DNA from: CAYVHU01 sp964451415
GTDB taxonomy: Bacteria > Pseudomonadota > Alphaproteobacteria > Rhodospirillales > Magnetovibrionaceae
Reading direction: 5' to 3'
Assembly (NCBI GenBank): GCA_964451415.1
Contig: CAYVHU010000013.1
Location: forward strand, 1 to 64,000
DNA: 64,000 bases
Below are positions 26,701-35,421 of this stretch, piece by piece; the first letter of the stretch is position 1; every line of letters starts with the position of its first letter. Position numbers and translations under genes: made by a program. The notes beneath the pieces were generated by a model that saw nothing but the letters and a program-made list of their open reading frames with translations, did no database searches and was not told the origin of the DNA.

Positions 26701-27914
26701 TGCGCATACTCCGCCATGTTGGCGCTCATCTCCTTGACCCGTGCCGCAACCTTGTCGACGGTTACGTTCAAGGTTTCGCCCGAACGTTGCAAGCTTCCTT
26801 CCACATCCCCCGCACAAGCCGCCGCATGTGTCGCGGCGCGTTCCAGATCGTCTTGCCGGCGACGCAACGTTTCGCCGACGCGCGCGGTCTGACTTTCCAG
26901 ATGATCGCCGCGCACCGCGAGTTCCGTCCCCATCTCGCCCAGCAGGTCCGAGCCGCCCTTCATATGATCAACAGCCGTGGCCGCGGTCGTGGAAATGTCG
27001 TTGATGCGCTCGTTCAGTTCCGCGCCCACGTCGCGCGCGCGCGCGGTCGTTTCGGCGGTCACGCGGGCCAACTCCTCGGTTCGCTCATGGTAAACGTCCG
27101 CCACCTCGCGGGCCTCACGACTGCCCGTCTCGGCGGCATCGCTCAGGCCCTGGATGCGTTCGGCCAAGACCTCGGTTAAATCCTCCGCACGCGCCGAGGC
27201 GCGTTCGGATGCGCCCACCATATCAGAGGTGCGCCGATGCAAGACATCCCCCACATCACGGGCGCGGCTTTCGGCCTGCTGCGAAACGAGACGGAGGTTT
27301 TCACTCTGGCGCGCCAAGGCATCGGCCACCGCACGGGCACGCAAATCCGCATCTTGACTAACCCGATCCAGTTCCAGGGCCCGCTCCCGCATCTGATCGT
27401 TGATGGTACTGGCACGCGCAATGGCGTCGTCCGAAGCTTCACTTAAATCCCGCGCTTGTCGGCGCAAGCTGTCGGTAATGCTTTTGACGCGGCTTTGCGC
27501 CCGATCGGAGGGGTAGGTTAGTTGCTGAATCTGCCAGCGCAAATGCGTCGTTTCACTGCGCATTTGATGGCCGCGTTCAAACATCGCCACCACCCCCCAC
27601 AGCAAACCCAGAGGCAAAAAGATGCCCGCGCCCAAGCCGCCGAGTTCCTGGGGCATAAGCTCAAACAGGGAGGTCCAACCGATGTACGCCTGCACATACC
27701 AGAGGCAAAAACCAAGCCATCCCGTACTCGCCGCAAGCGCGAGGGCGGAAGCTACCTTGTAACGCAAAAAGAACGGTCGTTTCCAAGTGTCGAAATCGAG
27801 GGGGCGATCGGGCCTGAGCGCCGCCGGAAGGGGCTGTGCATCCATGGGAAAGGGCCCATCGTCAACGGACGGCCCATTCGCGCTTGCTTGATTTTGCACC
27901 TGCTCTTCGGCCAT
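23793..27914 (-). CDS. Giant two-TM protein of 25-residue helical repeats (polar-scaffold-like)
   Basis: This 1373-aa protein starts at the ATG at 27914 (MAEEQVQNQASANG) behind gaggag; the frame runs 60 codons further up. Residues 1-50 are soluble. Two membrane helices follow, about 53-75 and 92-111. From about 138 to 1234 the protein is made of about 44 tandem units of 25 residues with pattern RAxxRlxxvgdxLxxxxxdLxxaSd; nearly all are exactly 25 long. The last 140 residues form a separate domain (RIIEIPITEDDWRRFNKGEKG, YVTEFKAMLENARERDHDGV). The layout recalls alphaproteobacterial polar scaffolds such as TipN or the apolipoprotein-like Growth Pole Ring protein, but identity is not shown. No ATPase motif is seen. 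Confidence 0.85.
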   Translation of the reverse strand: MAEEQVQNQASANGPSVDDGPFPMDAQPLPAALRPDRPLDFDTWKRPFFLRYKVASALALAASTGWLGFCLWYVQAYIGWTSLFELMPQELGGLGAGIFLPLGLLWGVVAMFERGHQMRSETTHLRWQIQQLTYPSDRAQSRVKSITDSLRRQARDLSEASDDAIARASTINDQMRERALELDRVSQDADLRARAVADALARQSENLRLVSQQAESRARDVGDVLHRRTSDMVGASERASARAEDLTEVLAERIQGLSDAAETGSREAREVADVYHERTEELARVTAETTARARDVGAELNERINDISTTAATAVDHMKGGSDLLGEMGTELAVRGDHLESQTARVGETLRRRQDDLERAATHAAACAGDVEGSLQRSGETLNVTVDKVAARVKEMSANMAEYAHDLVAASDLVALRMKAAGEAFQVEARALDSTTDGAAKRTGDVRELLRQTSMDLSKISVRALDQVEGVAKALAAQAENLHAVGDAGQDKVAEAAQALKAQAEGLRETTDRSHARLTQVMESLRGGAADVDGASDKAQAALSAATRIMEDGVGRVAVGAETATRAISSASRAMKEGLDGLNASSQRTGQITEAFRKHLLDLQGVSETTIDTISHLGDTVQDRAHLLDQASRHAVDHLSVAGDALHARTKHMIFAAARTGKLIAAASENLDERTGQMEDSAERAETRLGHLGDAVRQSLSELLQSSDTATQRLANVSQTLENQTDSVSRVTSSAVADVDKATAALMERSREVGSASDRAARLISLVSGALHSQTAGLTDASRQAAERIDVMGETLKQHAVDLDELGTRATDRLLETGEKLKESTFDLQAAADVSVTSVRQVTDALAGGERQVMQRVEAAEKVMEGLGRRLSERAEEAVRATHAFSGRLDGVADAFRRNTVDFDSALNTAGERLEEIGGVLSRRGEDLSQTSVRAMEHIRTFSEDLHVQATNLMDVSDRAASKLGEVGEQLNEESHGIGQSVDKAVKLLGLATSTFHHHTSDLGAATERAAGDLERVGDLVRRSAGEMSQVSENTVHSLGVAGENLRQNLNELTQASTQATSRVEGVADALRFQGREVLNISEEALTKFSQMSEQLARQGEDLNGLADGAVERVANVSLEAQRHAAESESAAERLNESLGLTHERVRGQMNALNRMYVKAEKGAGLLGEALDKQGDKVADATERALVRVVKWDKTLRERVAEMTRASATVARHMEGIGVKVASGTQELQRAAEHAGALGTALDGTLNRAHADDFMRRSTFITEKLNSLAVDLARIIEIPITEDDWRRFNKGEKGIFVRKMLGFKEKNTLSAIKSVYQSDLEFRDYVSRYVTEFKAMLENARERDHDGVLENTFLTSDLGKLYMVLARALGREL
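24212..27503 (-). repeat. About 44 tandem 75-bp (25-codon) units
   Basis: The coding repeat array lies within the giant protein gene. Successive units include RASARAEDLTEVLAERIQGL, RAAGDLERVGDLVRRSAGEM and RALDQVEGVAKALAAQAENL. I stepped through the array by eye. Only one unit (RTGQITEAFRKHLLDLQGVSE) is short, at 21 residues, and one 75-residue stretch shows a local shift that cancels. DNA identity between units is low, so the array is old. Confidence 0.8.
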
Positions 27915-28106
27915 CGAACCGCAGTCTCCTCGCTCACCTTCGCTGAGGAGCATACACCCGCTACATATTACGAGTAAACAAAAAGCAAACGCAACATATT
28001 GTACCGCCGGGGCGCGACAGACACAGAACGCACTCCGATTGTGGACAATTCTCTGTATGGTATGTGGATAAACCCATGCGGCAGAACTGCCCACAAAACA
28101 AAGCGG

Positions 28107-28847
28107 TTAATACATGTGCTGTCCGCCGGTCACCCAGATTTCGGTTCCGGTGACGTAGGCGGAATCTTCCGAACACAGATAGAAGATGCTGTTGGCGACA
28201 TCGCGTGGCTGGCCCATGCGGTCCAGGGGGATGCGCGGAATCAGGGCCTCATATTCCGGCTGGATCATAGCGGTTTCAATTTCCCCCGGCGCCACCGCGT
28301 TGACGCGCACGTCCAAGGCCGCAAACTCCCCCGCCATCTCGCGCGTCAAGGCCGACAGCGCCGCTTTGGAAATGGAATAGGCCGAGCCCGCAAACGGGTG
28401 GATATAGTGCCCCGCGATGGACGTCACGTTGACGATGGCCCCCCGGCCCTTATGCAACGCCGACGCAAATCCGCGCGACAGCCGCAGAGCCGCAAAGAAA
28501 TTGATCTCGAACACTTCCTTCCACGCATCCAGATCGCCGTTGAGGCATCCCAGGCGTTCCTTGAACGGTGTTTTGGGGCTCAGGCCCGCATTGTTGACCA
28601 GGGCATGCAGGGGTTGACCATCCAATAACTCTTCCACCCGGGCAACGAAGCGCTGCACGCTTTGCGGATCGGACAGATCGGTGGGAATATGCTCGGTCCA
28701 ATTGGGATCGCGCAGGCACTCTTTGGGCACTTCGCCGCGCGCACATGTGATAATGCGCCAGCCCCGTTCCAAAAACAGCGTCGCCGTAGCGTGGCCAATG
28801 CCGCGCGAAGCGCCGGTGATGATCACGCTTTTGCGTTGTTCGTCCAT
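28107..28847 (-). CDS. Short-chain dehydrogenase/reductase (SDR)
   Basis: This 246-aa classical SDR has the NAD(P)-binding TGASRGIG motif (about residues 11-18), NNAG at about 85, a catalytic Ser in VNVTSIAG, and Y-x-x-x-K in SAYSISKAAL. The C-terminal region reads VTGTEIWVTGGQHMY. The substrate cannot be told. It lies 10 bp after the end of the kinase-fusion gene, in the same direction, suggesting an operon. Confidence 0.92.
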   Translation of the reverse strand: MDEQRKSVIITGASRGIGHATATLFLERGWRIITCARGEVPKECLRDPNWTEHIPTDLSDPQSVQRFVARVEELLDGQPLHALVNNAGLSPKTPFKERLGCLNGDLDAWKEVFEINFFAALRLSRGFASALHKGRGAIVNVTSIAGHYIHPFAGSAYSISKAALSALTREMAGEFAALDVRVNAVAPGEIETAMIQPEYEALIPRIPLDRMGQPRDVANSIFYLCSEDSAYVTGTEIWVTGGQHMY

Positions 28848-28857
28848 GATCGAGACG

Positions 28858-30429
28858 TTAACGGAAACCCCGGCGGCTTTCCAGAGGAGAAAAGCCCAGG
28901 ATTTTCAGCGTCTGAGCGTCGGTCTGGGCGCGGGCGCCTGCGGAATCGATGCGGTTCCAGGAGATTTCGCCCAAATCGTATTGCAACTGTTTCTTTACCA
29001 CCTCGGCATCAGCGTCGGACGCATTCTTGGTCCGGGTGGTAACGCGCTCGGCCATAACCTCCGGCGCGGCTTCCAGCCAGAAACCAACGAACGGCACGTC
29101 GCTTTCCGCAGCCACGGCTTCAATGGCAGCACGTTCCTGGGGCGTGGAAAAAACGCAATCGGCAACCACACTATGACCCGTGGCAAGCACCACGCGAGCC
29201 TCATCGAAAACGGCCTGATAGGTCTTTTGCGTCATCTCCGGCGTATAGCCTTGCTCCCCCAATTTGTCCAAGGGATGCACCCCTGCGATGCGCTTGCGCA
29301 AGACGTCCGAACGCACCACCCGCGCCCCCGGCGCGGCGCCGATATAGGGGGCCAGGTCGCGCCCCAGACGCGACTTTCCGCTGCCCGAAAGCCCCCCCAC
29401 GGCGATCAGGCGCGCTTCGGGCGGTTGCAGATAGGCCAGCGCCATGTCCAAATATTCGCACGCCTCCGCGCTCTTTTCTTCACGAACCCGGACATTATCG
29501 ATGCTTTTGACGACGCTACACGCCACCAACGAACGCACCGCCGCGCGCAGGCTCAAAAACAACGGCAGCGCAAACAGACCCCATGCGGACCCCGTAATGT
29601 CCATGTAGCGGTTCATGGCAATGGTGCCCAGCATTTTCAGGCTGCGCCGGTCCAAGTCCATCAACAAGAACGCCAAATCGTACAAAACATCAATGTTAGC
29701 GTAGTTCTCGTTGAATTCGATGGCATCGAAAAGTACCGGTTCGTCTTGCTCGTCGAGAAAGATATTGCCCAAATGCATGTCGCCATGACAGTGACGAACG
29801 CAGCCGTTTTCACGCCTGTTTTCCAGCAGAACCGACGCTTCGGAAAGCTCCGCGCACTGGCGTTCGATCAACACCGCAACTTTGTGCGGATCCACGACCT
29901 CCGTACCGTTTTGCGCAAAGGTTTTGGCGTTTCCTTCGATGGTCAGCGCAATGCCCGCACGCCCGCCGCCATCGTGGCGCGCCTCGGCATGGGCGTGGAA
30001 CGTGGCGATATTGTCGGCCAGGTGCTCCATCAGATGACGATCAAGCCGCCCCGCTTCCGCCAGACGATCAAACAGCCGATCTTGGTCGAAACGCGTCATT
30101 TCCACCACCCAGTCGACAATTTCTCCAGACGACCCGATGGACAGCACGCCCGCGGCATCACGCTTGATAGCCCTTACGCCCAGGTACATGCGCGGTGCGG
30201 TGCGTCGGTTGATTCGCACTTCCGCCTCGCAATAGCGACGCCGCAAATCCCGGGTGGAAAAATCCATGAACGGGTATTTAACCGCGCGCTTGAGCTTGAA
30301 GACCCGATCCTTGCCGATGAAAATTTCCGAAGCATGGGTGGTCACGCGCCCAACGGTTTCAACGGAACCGTCGAAGGCCGCGGGCGTGGATAGAAAAGCG
30401 ATGATGTCGGACTGATCTTCGGTGAGCAT
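28858..30429 (-). CDS. Fusion of aminoglycoside-phosphotransferase-like kinase and P-loop kinase
   Basis: This 523-aa protein has two parts. Residues 1-330 resemble APH-type kinases, with catalytic HCHGDMHLGNIFLDE and metal-binding FDAIEFNE. Residues 340-523 form a P-loop nucleoside/gluconate-kinase-like domain with Walker A GGLSGSGKSRLG, and RTKNASDADAEVV near the end. This two-domain arrangement is known from many Proteobacteria and is not tied to drug resistance there. The start at 30429 (MLTEDQSDIIAFL) is the only good one. It probably shares a transcript with the SDR gene. Confidence 0.88.
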   Translation of the reverse strand: MLTEDQSDIIAFLSTPAAFDGSVETVGRVTTHASEIFIGKDRVFKLKRAVKYPFMDFSTRDLRRRYCEAEVRINRRTAPRMYLGVRAIKRDAAGVLSIGSSGEIVDWVVEMTRFDQDRLFDRLAEAGRLDRHLMEHLADNIATFHAHAEARHDGGGRAGIALTIEGNAKTFAQNGTEVVDPHKVAVLIERQCAELSEASVLLENRRENGCVRHCHGDMHLGNIFLDEQDEPVLFDAIEFNENYANIDVLYDLAFLLMDLDRRSLKMLGTIAMNRYMDITGSAWGLFALPLFLSLRAAVRSLVACSVVKSIDNVRVREEKSAEACEYLDMALAYLQPPEARLIAVGGLSGSGKSRLGRDLAPYIGAAPGARVVRSDVLRKRIAGVHPLDKLGEQGYTPEMTQKTYQAVFDEARVVLATGHSVVADCVFSTPQERAAIEAVAAESDVPFVGFWLEAAPEVMAERVTTRTKNASDADAEVVKKQLQYDLGEISWNRIDSAGARAQTDAQTLKILGFSPLESRRGFR

Positions 30430-30488
30430 TTGCGTATGTTAGCGCGCCCTCCAAAAAAGGGAACCGCCAAATTGAAAAAGCCCCCCCT

Positions 30489-33400
30489 TCAGCCGTCATC
30501 TTTCATCGTTCGTCCATCGTCACGCAACACCACATAAATAGCCGGAATCACCAGCAATGTGAGAATGGTGGAACTGGCAAGGCCGAACACCATTGAAATG
30601 GCGAGACCTTGAAAAATCGGATCGGAGAGAATAAAGGCCGAACCGATCATCGCCGCTACAGCGGTGAGAAAAATCGGCTTGAAACGAATGGCCCCCGCTT
30701 CGATCAGCACGTCGCGCAGCGCCATACCCGAATTCTGACGATGGCGGATGAAGTCCACCAGCAAAATGGAATTGCGCACAATAATACCGGCCAAGGCAAT
30801 AAAGCCGATCATGGAGGTGGCGGAAAACGGCGCGCCGAAAAGCCAGTGCCCCCCCATGATGCCGATCAACGTCAACGGCACCGGCGTCAGGATCACCAAC
30901 GGTAGCTTGAAGCTGCCGAACTGCCCCACCACCAGCAAGTAGATCCCCATCAGCGCAACCGCAAAGGCGACCCCCATATCGCGGAAAGTGACATAGGTGA
31001 CCTGCCATTCCCCGTCCCACAGCAGTGTGATCTTGCTTTCGTCCTTGGGCTGACCGTTATAGCGGATCGTCGGCGGACCCTGGGTGCCCCAATCCATGGA
31101 CGCGAGGGCTTTCTTCACCGCCATCATGCCGTAAATGGGCGCCTCGTACGCGCCCGCCAGTTCGCCCGTGACAAGAACGGCAAAACGACCGTCGCGGCGG
31201 AACAATGGATACGATGCCTTTTCGTGCACCACGTTCACCACATCGCCCAATTCCACCACGCGTCCCGTATCGGCTGCGGGCCCCGGCGCGGGAATCGGTG
31301 TCGAAAGCAGGCGTTGCGTGATCGACAGTTCCGATTTGGGCAGGCGAACGGTGATTTCAATGGGTTTCTCACCTTTGCTGCGTTGGCTGTAACCGACCGA
31401 TTTGCCCCCCACCAGGGCGGCGATGGTGTTGTACACATCACGTTCCTGAACCCCGTAGTACTCAAGGCTCTGTTGGTTGATTTTCAACCGCAGACGTCCT
31501 TGGGGCTGACCAAAGCTGTCATCGACATCGACGACGAACGGAACGCCTTCAAATGCTTTTCGCACCTTCAGTGCGGCCGTGCGGCGGCTTTGCGCATCGG
31601 GGCCATAGATTTCCGCCATCAAGGTCGCCAACACCGGCGGACCGGGCGGCACTTCAACCACCTTCAAGGTCGTGCCCTTGGGGGCATCGAGCCCCTTCAA
31701 CAAACCGCGTACCGCCAGGGCGATCTCGTGACTTTGCCGGTCGCGTTTGTCCTTGGGTAATAAATTGATCTGCAACTCACCCTGCCACGGTTCGTTGCGC
31801 AAATAATAATGGCGCACCAGACCATTGAAGTTGAACGGCATGGCGGTGCCTACATAGGCCTGCATCGAAAGCATTTCCGGGACATCCCTAAGCCGCAAAG
31901 CAGCCGCGCGCATGACCCGATCCGTGGCTTCCAACGTTGAGCCTTCCGGCAGGTCCACAACCACTTGAAGTTCGGATTTGTTGTCGAACGGAAGCAGCTT
32001 CACACGTACCGTCTTGGTGGCGAACAAGCTTAGCGCCAACGCCGTTCCAACACCGGTGACGACCAAAAGAACAATGGAATTTCTGCGCCCCCGCAGCAGC
32101 CCGGACGCAATGCGTTTGTAAAAATTGCCAAGGGTGCCGAAATCATGCTTTCCCGCCGCATTTTCAGAAAAATCAATGGGTTCGTTCAGAGATTCAAAGG
32201 GATCTTGCCCCGCCGCGTGATCATGGCCCTTGCCCCAGAACGTGACCTTGTACAACAACCACGGGGTCACAATCACCGCGATGAAAAACGAAAAAATCAT
32301 CGCCACCGAAGCGTTGGCGGGGATGGGACTCATGTACGGCCCCATCAGGCCGGAAACGAACATCAAGGGCAACAACGCGGTGACGATGGTCAGCGTCGCA
32401 ATGACGGTCGGGTTGCCAACTTCGGCCACGGCCTCGATGGTGGCGCGCAACGGATTGCGCCCGTCTTTCATGCGCCAGTGACGCACGATGTTTTCCACCA
32501 CCACGATGGCGTCGTCCACCAAAATACCGATGGAAAAGATCAACGCGAACATACTCACGCGATTGATGGTGAAGCCCATCATGTAGGATGCAAACAACGT
32601 CAGTAAAATGGTGGTCGGCACCACCACCATGACCACCACACCTTCGCGCCAGCCCAGCGCCAAGCCCACCAAAAGGACGATGGAAACGGTCGCCAGCGCA
32701 AGGTGGGACAACAAAACGTTCGCTTTTGCCTCAGCCGATTTGCCGTAATTGCGCGTGATCGTCGCCTTCACGTCCGCAGGCAACAACGTTCCCTTCACCC
32801 GGTTGAGCCGCTGTATGATCGCATCGGCCACGACCACCGCGTTCGCCCCCTTGCGCTTGGCGATGGCCAACGTCACCGCCGGACGCACATCCAGCCCCAC
32901 TGCACTTTTCACCATCTGCCAGACGTGGTGTTCCTCCGGCTTCGCGCCGACCACCACCTTGGCGATATCCTTGACATACACCGGGCGACCGTCGCGCGCG
33001 GTGATCGTCAACAGCCCGATATCCGGCACACCGCGCAGGGTCTGCCCGGCCATCACCATCATGGATTTACCGTCCTCACGGACCCGGCCCACGCGAAAGG
33101 AACGGTTGGCATTTTTCACTTTATCGATCAACTGACCAAGCGTAATACCATAAAGGGAAAGAAGTTCAGGGTCGGGCTGAACGCGAATCTGATTTGCGCG
33201 TCCGCCAACGATAAAGGTCAACCCGACGTTCTTCACTTTCATCAATTCGTGCATCAATTCGTCGGCGACGTTGTACAGCGCATTGTCATTCCAACGCGCC
33301 GCCCCCTTGTCCGTACCCGTCGGCGAGAGCGTGATATTGACAATGGGCACGTCGTTGATGCCGCGGCCGATAATCAAGGGATCGGGAATGCCCAGTGGAA

Positions 33401-33782
33401 TCCGATTGATGTTGGCGCGAATCTCATCTTGGATACGCAAAATGGCGATGTCTTCATCCGTGCCCACATCGAAACGCGCCGTCACCATAACGCGGTCGTC
33501 CTGGGTCAGGGAATAGACGTGCTTTACGTTGTTCACGCCCTTGACGATATCCTCCAACGGCTTGGTGACCAGTTCCACCACGTCGGAGGCCTTCAAGCCG
33601 TTGGCATCGACCAAGATGTCCACCATGGGCACGCGGATTTGCGGCTCTTCTTCGCGCGGCATGGCCACCAACGCCAGGATCCCCACCGCGATCGAGGCCA
33701 ACAGCAACAAAGGCGTCAACGCAGAACGCAAAAACGTCTTTGTCAAATGCCCAGACAGACCGAGTTTTTTCATGGTGCGCAT
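30489..33782 (-). CDS. RND efflux pump, inner-membrane permease
   Basis: This 1097-aa AcrB/MexB-superfamily proton-driven exporter has twelve predicted helices in the usual 1+5+1+5 layout with two large periplasmic loops. TM4 carries the proton-relay Asp pair in SIGILVDDAIVVVEN, as in drug- and hydrophobe-exporting members. The N-terminus reads MRTMKKLGLSGHLTKTFLRS; an internal ATG at 33773 is an alternative start. It lies 22 bp after its adaptor gene. No outer-membrane channel gene is adjacent. The substrate is unknown. Confidence 0.94.
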   Translation of the reverse strand: MRTMKKLGLSGHLTKTFLRSALTPLLLLASIAVGILALVAMPREEEPQIRVPMVDILVDANGLKASDVVELVTKPLEDIVKGVNNVKHVYSLTQDDRVMVTARFDVGTDEDIAILRIQDEIRANINRIPLGIPDPLIIGRGINDVPIVNITLSPTGTDKGAARWNDNALYNVADELMHELMKVKNVGLTFIVGGRANQIRVQPDPELLSLYGITLGQLIDKVKNANRSFRVGRVREDGKSMMVMAGQTLRGVPDIGLLTITARDGRPVYVKDIAKVVVGAKPEEHHVWQMVKSAVGLDVRPAVTLAIAKRKGANAVVVADAIIQRLNRVKGTLLPADVKATITRNYGKSAEAKANVLLSHLALATVSIVLLVGLALGWREGVVVMVVVPTTILLTLFASYMMGFTINRVSMFALIFSIGILVDDAIVVVENIVRHWRMKDGRNPLRATIEAVAEVGNPTVIATLTIVTALLPLMFVSGLMGPYMSPIPANASVAMIFSFFIAVIVTPWLLYKVTFWGKGHDHAAGQDPFESLNEPIDFSENAAGKHDFGTLGNFYKRIASGLLRGRRNSIVLLVVTGVGTALALSLFATKTVRVKLLPFDNKSELQVVVDLPEGSTLEATDRVMRAAALRLRDVPEMLSMQAYVGTAMPFNFNGLVRHYYLRNEPWQGELQINLLPKDKRDRQSHEIALAVRGLLKGLDAPKGTTLKVVEVPPGPPVLATLMAEIYGPDAQSRRTAALKVRKAFEGVPFVVDVDDSFGQPQGRLRLKINQQSLEYYGVQERDVYNTIAALVGGKSVGYSQRSKGEKPIEITVRLPKSELSITQRLLSTPIPAPGPAADTGRVVELGDVVNVVHEKASYPLFRRDGRFAVLVTGELAGAYEAPIYGMMAVKKALASMDWGTQGPPTIRYNGQPKDESKITLLWDGEWQVTYVTFRDMGVAFAVALMGIYLLVVGQFGSFKLPLVILTPVPLTLIGIMGGHWLFGAPFSATSMIGFIALAGIIVRNSILLVDFIRHRQNSGMALRDVLIEAGAIRFKPIFLTAVAAMIGSAFILSDPIFQGLAISMVFGLASSTILTLLVIPAIYVVLRDDGRTMKDDG

Positions 33783-33804
33783 GCCCCTCGCCTACGATTG
33801 GGCA

Positions 33805-34869
33805 TCATGGGTGAACCAGTACGTCACCGGATCTCAACCCCGACAGCACTTCAACACCGCCTTGTTGCGGCATGCCCGGTTGGACCACTACCTCATGGCC
33901 GTTCGCCAGCTTCGCAAAGGTCAGTCCGTAACGCGCGTAAAGATAGTCCGACGGTACGATGATGGTCTTGCGTTCGCCGGTACCGACCCACACGCGAATC
34001 CGTTCACCTACAAAAAAATTGCCCAGCCCCGGAACATCGACGTCCGCAATCACGCGGCCTTGCTTGATTTCCGGATAGACCTGACGGACACGCCCAATTC
34101 TCAACTTTTCCCGGCTCCAGGACGTCAAGGCGCCAAACCCGCGTTGCGCCACCTGCACCAGATCGCCCTTGTGGATGAACCGCGCATGACGTTCCGGCAG
34201 CCGCAGCCGCAGAATATAAGCTTCCGCCGCCAAATTCGCCACCTCATCGCCCGGCAGCACCACGGAGCCCTTGGTCACAAGCACCTTCAAAACACGGCCC
34301 CGGGTGGGCGCCAGAACATCACCTTCGGTGCGGGTTTGCTGCAATACCTGACGCGACGCCTGTGCAGAAGCCAACGAACGCCCAGTGACTTCGGCATTGG
34401 TTCGCGCCTCGTCCAGTCGCGCCTTGGGAATGGCACCGCTGCGAAACAGTTTTTCCGCACGCGCCAGACCAATTTGCGCCAACTTCCGTTGCGATCGTAA
34501 CGATTGGATGTTCGCGTTGAGCGCTTTCATACGCAACGCCAGTTTTTTGTCCACCACGCGCGCAATGATCTGTCCCGCCGTCACCGGCGAGCCCTCGTCA
34601 ACGCCAAGTTCCACGACCGTCCCACCGATGCGCGCACGCGCCGAAACCATGTCCACGCTTTCCACACTCGCAAAAACCGCTTTTCGATCCTCGATAACGC
34701 TTTCCTTGACGCGCAAGGTCGCGCCACGATCGTTGGCATTGTGAACGGGAGCACTTTGCAGGGCGACCGGCTGTGTCGCCGGCGGCGCAGCATACGCACG
34801 CAACGACACCCCTTGCAAAATCACCACGAGAACAAAGGTCGAAATCACACTGTAAAACGGCGTTTTCAT
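33805..34869 (-). CDS. RND efflux periplasmic adaptor (membrane fusion protein)
   Basis: This 354-aa membrane-fusion protein starts at the ATG at 34869, with gtgaggccgatc before it; a GTG four codons earlier is also in frame. A signal peptide covers residues 1 to about 28 (FVLVVILQGVSLRAYA). Next is the lipoyl/barrel start (VSARARIGGTVVELGVDEGSPVTAGQII), a coiled-coil hairpin (about 120-190), then VLAPTRGRVLKVLVTKGSVVLPG. It joins the permease encoded next to a TolC-like channel located elsewhere. Confidence 0.92.
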   Translation of the reverse strand: MKTPFYSVISTFVLVVILQGVSLRAYAAPPATQPVALQSAPVHNANDRGATLRVKESVIEDRKAVFASVESVDMVSARARIGGTVVELGVDEGSPVTAGQIIARVVDKKLALRMKALNANIQSLRSQRKLAQIGLARAEKLFRSGAIPKARLDEARTNAEVTGRSLASAQASRQVLQQTRTEGDVLAPTRGRVLKVLVTKGSVVLPGDEVANLAAEAYILRLRLPERHARFIHKGDLVQVAQRGFGALTSWSREKLRIGRVRQVYPEIKQGRVIADVDVPGLGNFFVGERIRVWVGTGERKTIIVPSDYLYARYGLTFAKLANGHEVVVQPGMPQQGGVEVLSGLRSGDVLVHP

Positions 34870-34964
34870 GATCGGCCTCACACGGACTGAAAATGCATTA
34901 ACGGTTTGATATAGCTTAAAATTGCGCTACGGTCACGCGAATCTTATGAGGACTATATAAGTTT

Positions 34965-34979
34965 TTGCTAAATTAGCAA
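34965..34979. promoter_or_regulatory. AT-rich palindrome in the divergent efflux / DUF2892 promoter region
   Basis: TTGCTAA-a-TTAGCAA is a perfect 7-bp dyad with a 1-bp centre. It lies 96 bp before the efflux adaptor start and 113 bp before the DUF2892 start. TetR-, MarR- or ArsR-type operators often look like this, but no regulator gene is adjacent. Confidence 0.45.
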
Positions 34980-35091
34980 CGTCTTATAGATAAGGCCCGC
35001 AAATCCTGTTACGCTCAGCGCACGTGATTTCCGAATGCCTCGTTCCGCCCTGCACCGAAGTCTGCACAACTGTATTAAGGAGAACGCCATT

Positions 35092-35298
35092 ATGAGCGTC
35101 GATCGCGTCATTTTCGCCCTTGCGGGCATCTTTATCTGGGTCGGCCTGATCCTGTGGTACGTCACCCAGAGCCCCTGGTGGCTGCTGGTGCCCGCGTTCG
35201 TCGGCATCAATATGTTTCAAGCAGCCTTTACCGGCTTTTGTCCCTTGGCGAAAATTCTAAAAAAAATCGGCTTTCGGCCCGGACAGGCCTTCGATTGA
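35092..35298 (+). CDS. DUF2892 small membrane protein
   Basis: This 68-aa protein starts at the ATG at 35092 behind a perfect aaggag. Two membrane helices (about 7-24 and 26-46) are followed by the family signature GFCPLAKILKKIGF. It resembles the membrane part of YgaP-type rhodaneses. In other bacteria such genes often go with sulfide/persulfide handling, which would suit the dsr locus 11 kb away; that link is inference. A second family member is at 59556. Confidence 0.88.
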   Translation: MSVDRVIFALAGIFIWVGLILWYVTQSPWWLLVPAFVGINMFQAAFTGFCPLAKILKKIGFRPGQAFD

Positions 35299-35421
35299 GG
35301 TATGCCGCTTACGCTTGTAAGTACGCGCCTGCGGCGCGGGCGCTCAATGCGCTTTGAAGGGCGTTAACAAGGGCCGTTGAGGCCCCCGCCGCGCATGCGG
35401 CGCGCTTAAAATATCAATTAT

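Noticed and set aside
28681..30393. Plus-strand frame of 570 codons
   Set aside because: It is antisense to the kinase-fusion gene with intact HGDMHLGN and Walker A motifs; no family features in the plus frame.
28858..30429. Aminoglycoside resistance gene
   Set aside because: The APH-like domain is fused to a P-loop kinase, an arrangement common in housekeeping chromosomes and not linked to resistance.
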